The notes under the pieces were generated by a model. That model searched no databases. It had not been told where the DNA came from and worked only from the letters and a program-made list of their open reading frames with translations. 16,318 bases of DNA, taken from contig UQBX01000034.1 in the NCBI GenBank assembly GCA_900539425.1, forward strand, positions 1-16,318. Reading direction: 5' to 3'. This document shows, one piece after another, positions 13,718-16,318 of this stretch (position 1 is its first letter; every line of letters starts with the position of its first letter). The translations under genes were made by a program, and so were the position numbers. This DNA comes from an uncultured Oscillospiraceae bacterium (GTDB taxonomy: Bacteria; Bacillota; Clostridia; Oscillospirales; Acutalibacteraceae).

Positions 13718-14899
13718 TTATTCTCTAACGCCCATATAGCGGTAGGGATTTTCAACACTGCCGCTTTCGGCTGTTTTCTCAAGTTCGGAATAAATGCCTA
13801 TCATATCGTCAACACGAACATCTCTGCCGCCAAGGCCGTATACATAGTTGAGCACAAGTGTATCTGCCTTTATTCTGTAAAGAGCGGTTGTAACCTCTGA
13901 GCCGAGCGGTCCGCAGTTATCGTTAAAGCTTTCTGTTCTGTCCATCACAGCAACAGCCTTGCATTTTTTAAGGCTTTCAGCTATTTCTGATGCAGGGAAA
14001 GGTCTGAAAAGTCTGATTTTAACAAGACCAACTTTTTTGCCCTGATTTCTCAGTTGGTCAACAGCCTCTTTTGTTGTTCCGGCTGCGGAGCCGATGATAA
14101 CGACAGCCTCTTTGGCGTCATCCATTCTGTACTCCTCAAACAGGCCGTATTTTCTGCCGCTTATCTTTTCAAATTCAGCAGCAACATCAAGAGTAACCTG
14201 CTTAGCGTTTTTAAGTGCCTCAGCCTGTGCCCTTTTTGCTTCAAAATAATAATTTGTTACACTGTAAGGACCAACTGCCATAGGGCAATCAGGATTAAGA
14301 AGAGAATTTTCAGGATTGTATTCGCCAACAAAATCCTTTACATCTTTATCCTCAAGCAATTCTATATTTTCAACGGCATGTGAAGTGATAAAGCCGTCCT
14401 GACATATCATAACCGGCAGACGAACATCTTTATGCTCACCTATTCTGTAAGCCATTACAAGATTGTCATAGACTTCCTGATTATTCTCTGCATATATCTG
14501 AATCCATCCCGAATCACGCGCACCCATGGAATCACTATGGTCACAGTTGATGTTGATAGGACCTGAAAGAGCTCTGTTTACAAGAGTAAGAACGCACGGC
14601 AGTCTGTTTGAAGCTGCGAGATAAAGTTCTTCCCACATAAGCGCCATACCGGCTGATGATGTGGCAGTAACCGAACGAGCTCCCGCCGCTTCGGCGCCGA
14701 TAACTGCCGACATTGCGGAATGTTCTGATTCTACAGGAACGAACTCAGAATCAACAAGTCCGTTTGCCACAAGTTTTGAAAAATACTGAGGAATTTCAGT
14801 TGAAGGAGTAATCGGGAAAGCCGCCATAACGTCGGGATTTATCTGGCGGAGCGCTTCTGAAACGGCTTCATTTCCGCTTAAACGGTCTTTTCTGGACAT
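13718..14899 (-). CDS. porA: Pyruvate (2-oxoacid):ferredoxin oxidoreductase, alpha subunit
   Basis: Predicted catalytic alpha subunit (393 aa) that with PorB forms the ThDP active site. SGNEAVSEAL at the N-terminus and FPITPSTEIPQ (28-38) place a Thr at position 31, the residue that contacts pyruvate in characterised PFOR. VESEHSAMSAVIGAEAAGAR (57-75), TATSSAGMALMWEELY (78-93) and NRALSGP (108-114, conserved-type Arg109) follow. The C-terminal half holds the transketolase-C/CoA-binding-type domain with VKIRLFRPFP and the MDRTESF segment. It starts 1 nt after porD. The PITPST/NRALSGP combination favours the PorA type over VorB/KorA, but substrate range is inferred. Confidence 0.93.
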   Translation of the reverse strand: MSRKDRLSGNEAVSEALRQINPDVMAAFPITPSTEIPQYFSKLVANGLVDSEFVPVESEHSAMSAVIGAEAAGARSVTATSSAGMALMWEELYLAASNRLPCVLTLVNRALSGPININCDHSDSMGARDSGWIQIYAENNQEVYDNLVMAYRIGEHKDVRLPVMICQDGFITSHAVENIELLEDKDVKDFVGEYNPENSLLNPDCPMAVGPYSVTNYYFEAKRAQAEALKNAKQVTLDVAAEFEKISGRKYGLFEEYRMDDAKEAVVIIGSAAGTTKEAVDQLRNQGKKVGLVKIRLFRPFPASEIAESLKKCKAVAVMDRTESFNDNCGPLGSEVTTALYRIKADTLVLNYVYGLGGRDVRVDDMIGIYSELEKTAESGSVENPYRYMGVRE

Positions 14900-14900
14900 A

Positions 14901-15203
14901 TTACTTTACTCCTTTCATAGTGATTGCGCCTGTGTGGCAGGCCTTTACACATATTCCGCATCCCTTGCAGTGGTCGTAATCAAAAGGACCTCTTTTTCCG
15001 TCTACAACGTGGATAACGCTGTCCGGGCAAACAGGAACGCACATAAGGCAGTGAACGCAAAGCTCTTCATTAAGTTCAGGCTTAACAGAAGTCCACTCGC
15101 CTGTGTTAAATTCAAGAGAAGTTGAGGGGCCGTAGATCTGCATACCTTCGGTAAGATCCTGCCATTTGCAGTCAAGTCCCAGTTTATTTACATCAGACTT
15201 CAT
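14901..15203 (-). CDS. porD: Pyruvate (2-oxoacid):ferredoxin oxidoreductase, delta (2[4Fe-4S]) subunit
   Basis: Small ferredoxin-like subunit (100 aa) carrying electrons from the ThDP site to ferredoxin. Two cluster motifs are complete: Cys49, 52, 55, 59 (CVHCLMCVPVCP) and Cys79, 82, 85, 89 (CKGCGICVKACH). The N-terminal 45 residues, with the SLEFNTGEWTS segment, are typical of PorD rather than a free ferredoxin. AGGAGG lies at the end of porG, 12 nt before the start, so the genes are tightly coupled. Confidence 0.94.
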   Translation of the reverse strand: MKSDVNKLGLDCKWQDLTEGMQIYGPSTSLEFNTGEWTSVKPELNEELCVHCLMCVPVCPDSVIHVVDGKRGPFDYDHCKGCGICVKACHTGAITMKGVK

Positions 15204-15215
15204 AACAGTACCTCC

Positions 15216-15788
15216 TTATTTAACTTCATCAAACGCCATTTTAAGAGCGTTCATATTGCCGTCAATTACCTCCGGCTTAGAAGAAAATTTATGTAAGAAA
15301 GACGCGCGCATTTCGTTATAGAACTCATCCCAATCCATAACTCCGGAAACTTTTACTATTCCCGCAAGCATAGGCGTATTGGGGAAATACTTACCAAGGC
15401 AAGCCTTAGAAACCTTTTTGGCGTCAATCGTATAAACAGCACCTTTGTAGCCATGCAATTTTTCAGTAAGTTCTGATTTATCCCTGCTTGTGTTTATAAG
15501 AATTGCTCCGTCCTCTGAAAGGCCCTCAGTAACATGCACGGTATCAAGCAGACCTTCATCTACAACAACTACATAATCGGGATGATATATATTTGAATGT
15601 ACTCTTATGGGCGCAGGACTTATTCGGTTATAAGCAGTAATAGGCGCACCCATTCTTTCAGGGCCGTATTCAGGGAAGCCCTGAACATATTTGCCGGTTT
15701 TAAACGCAACATCGGCAAGCAGAAGTGCGGCTGTTTTTGCGCCCTGGCCTCCCCTGCCATGCCAGCGAATCTCTACACAGTTTTGCAT
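15216..15788 (-). CDS. porG: Pyruvate (2-oxoacid):ferredoxin oxidoreductase, gamma subunit
   Basis: Predicted gamma subunit (190 aa) with the hallmark EIRWHGRGGQGAKTAA (6-21; GRGGQG 11-16) and GFPEYGPERMGAPI (37-50). The ATG at 15788 is 7 nt after a GGGAGC-type site; a TTG six codons upstream is rejected because that ribosome site would then lie inside the gene. It is the first gene of porG-porD-porA-porB, the order seen in four-subunit enzymes of archaea and Thermotoga. Expression should depend on the T-box leader directly upstream. Confidence 0.93.
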   Translation of the reverse strand: MQNCVEIRWHGRGGQGAKTAALLLADVAFKTGKYVQGFPEYGPERMGAPITAYNRISPAPIRVHSNIYHPDYVVVVDEGLLDTVHVTEGLSEDGAILINTSRDKSELTEKLHGYKGAVYTIDAKKVSKACLGKYFPNTPMLAGIVKVSGVMDWDEFYNEMRASFLHKFSSKPEVIDGNMNALKMAFDEVK

Positions 15789-15830
15789 ATTATTAGCTCC
15801 CTTCAAATTTCATAAATGCAAAAACGCAAT

Positions 15831-15864
15831 AAAAAACGCCTCTTTGCAATAACAGCAAAGAGGC
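15831..15864 (-). terminator. T-box regulated intrinsic terminator
   Basis: Minus-strand stem GCCTCTTTGC / GCAAAGAGGC (10 perfect pairs, 7-nt loop) followed by G and six T. It lies 11 nt after the T-box sequence and 42 nt before the porG ATG, as expected for a transcriptional attenuator. Confidence 0.92.
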
Positions 15865-16095
15865 GATAATAAATACCGTGGTACCACTCTAATTCATCTA
15901 AACAGATGCACTTACGCGAACAAACATTCGCTGCAATTATAACGGTTGCTGCCGTCCGCACCTACTGAAAATTCAGCGCGGCCACTCGGGGAGGATATTA
16001 CGAACTGACTTTTTATGCCTTGCACCTACCGGCAATTCTCTGAAAAAAGTTTTGCACGCTTTTTGTTCCCGTCTGCGTGTTTTACATTTATTGCT
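15838..16095 (-). promoter_or_regulatory. T-box riboswitch upstream of porGDAB
   Basis: Leader RNA of about 260 nt expected to bind a tRNA in stem I and, when it is uncharged, favour the antiterminator. The T-box sequence AGAGTGGTACCACGG is at 15890-15876; its TGGT should pair with an ACCA tRNA end, meaning discriminator base A. Upstream are a stem I AG bulge (CAGAGA, about 16041-16036) and a GGTAGGTGCAA apical loop between GCC and GGC (about 16031-16018). Further along are a GCGAA/TTCGC stem III-like hairpin (about 15932-15916) and the terminator. The specifier codon should lie near 15996-15985 (around GTAATATCC). I cannot fix its frame: ATC (Ile), GTA (Val) and TAT (Tyr) are all readable. 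The usual AGTA S-turn is not obvious. Confidence 0.88.
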
Positions 16096-16098
16096 AAG

Positions 16099-16127
16099 AT
16101 TATAATATAAACATTTTGATTTGTCAA
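16099..16127 (-). promoter_or_regulatory. Promoter of the T-box-porGDAB operon
   Basis: Exact TTGACA (16127-16122), 17-nt spacer, exact TATAAT (16104-16099) on the minus strand. Expected start at about 16091-16095. A full-consensus promoter fits a transcript controlled mainly by attenuation. Confidence 0.85.
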
Positions 16128-16141
16128 TAAAAAAATTGTAT

Positions 16142-16170
16142 AAAAAACGGGAGAGCGTAAGCTCCCCCGT
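16142..16170 (-). terminator. Terminator of the partial gene at the window end
   Basis: Minus-strand stem ACGGGGGAGC / GCTCTCCCGT with loop TTAC (one G-U pair) followed by six T. It ends the gene at 16189-16318 and insulates the T-box promoter about 15 nt further on. Confidence 0.9.
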
Positions 16171-16188
16171 ACTAATATAAGAAATCAA

Positions 16189-16318
16189 TTAAGCATCATA
16201 GTCATATGACTGAACGTCTGCATAATATGTTGAGGAATTTCCCTCAGAATCATTAACTATGATATAAGCGCGAGCATAAGCAACGCCTGTCTGAGCTGCG
16301 ATCTTGAAGGTAAGTGCG
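16189..16318 (-). CDS. C-terminal fragment of an unknown, possibly surface-exposed protein
   Basis: The last 42 codons of a gene whose start is beyond the window, ending in TAA at 16191-16189. The readable part contains ALTFKIAAQTG, then YARAYIIVNDSEG and STYYADVQSYDYDA at the end. The alternating strand pattern and the AYIIV..YYADV sequence resemble the last strands of an Ig-like or fibronectin-III-like beta domain in secreted Clostridial proteins. That is an impression from a short fragment, not a family assignment. It has its own terminator. Confidence 0.7.
   Translation of the reverse strand, partial: ALTFKIAAQTGVAYARAYIIVNDSEGNSSTYYADVQSYDYDA

Noticed and set aside
13705..13782. N-terminal extension of porB overlapping porA
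   Set aside because: AGGAGG is positioned for the ATG at 13704 and the extension does not resemble PorB N-termini.
15973..16188. 71-codon minus-strand open frame over the T-box leader
   Set aside because: It runs through the terminator at 16142-16170, the consensus promoter and stem I of the T-box, and has no ribosome site. The RNA explanation is much stronger.
1..16318. Mobile elements, CRISPR arrays, defence systems, tRNA/rRNA genes
   Set aside because: No transposase, integrase, regularly spaced repeats, defence-type domains or tRNA cloverleaf found. Coding style looks uniform across the window.

Overview
The window looks like chromosome from an anaerobic Firmicute of class Clostridia, plausibly a gut Oscillospiraceae/Ruminococcaceae-type organism. 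This rests on moderate-to-low GC, AGGAGG-type ribosome sites, sigma-A-like TTGACA/TATAAT promoters, a T-box leader, a CdaA-CdaR cyclic-di-AMP locus, formate-tetrahydrofolate ligase and a four-subunit 2-oxoacid:ferredoxin oxidoreductase. The genus is inferred, not shown. There is no sign of phage, insertion sequences, CRISPR, tRNA or rRNA.

Layout. Positions 30-3265 hold a minus-strand operon fhs-tsaE-tsaB-rpiB (one-carbon metabolism, two parts of the tRNA t6A machinery, a pentose phosphate isomerase) with gaps of 1-2 nt or 1-nt overlaps. A divergent promoter pair at 3309-3381 separates it from a plus-strand RodA/FtsW-type cell-wall polymerase, which should start at a TTG codon. A bidirectional terminator at 4564-4601 sits between that gene and the minus-strand cdaA-cdaR pair. 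Upstream of cdaA lies a two-gene unit: a DUF3343 putative S/Se-carrier protein overlapping by 4 nt a cysteine-desulfurase-like PLP enzyme.

Positions 8175-8589 look intergenic but hold a complete small minus-strand transcription unit. It has a near-consensus promoter, a perfect 5' hairpin, a strong ribosome site, a 22-codon ORF and a GC-rich terminator. Its RNA has pairings that involve the ORF and the terminator loop. This is the best candidate for something undescribed: a small protein, a structured RNA, or both.

Positions 8590-11663 hold minus-strand azlC-azlD (branched-chain amino acid export type), followed by a separately promoted unit of a MIF-family tautomerase, a Sir2 deacylase, and a lipoprotein with a transglutaminase-like fold whose nucleophile position is Ser. 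Divergent from azlC, on the plus strand, are a family I inorganic pyrophosphatase and a small membrane zinc-ribbon protein, closed by a bidirectional terminator at 12713-12757.

Positions 12763-16127 hold minus-strand porG-porD-porA-porB, which should make a complete pyruvate (2-oxoacid):ferredoxin oxidoreductase. It is preceded by a T-box riboswitch with an exact TTGACA-17-TATAAT promoter. Control of a central 2-oxoacid oxidoreductase by an uncharged tRNA is unusual. The window ends in the C-terminal 42 codons of a minus-strand gene with its own terminator.
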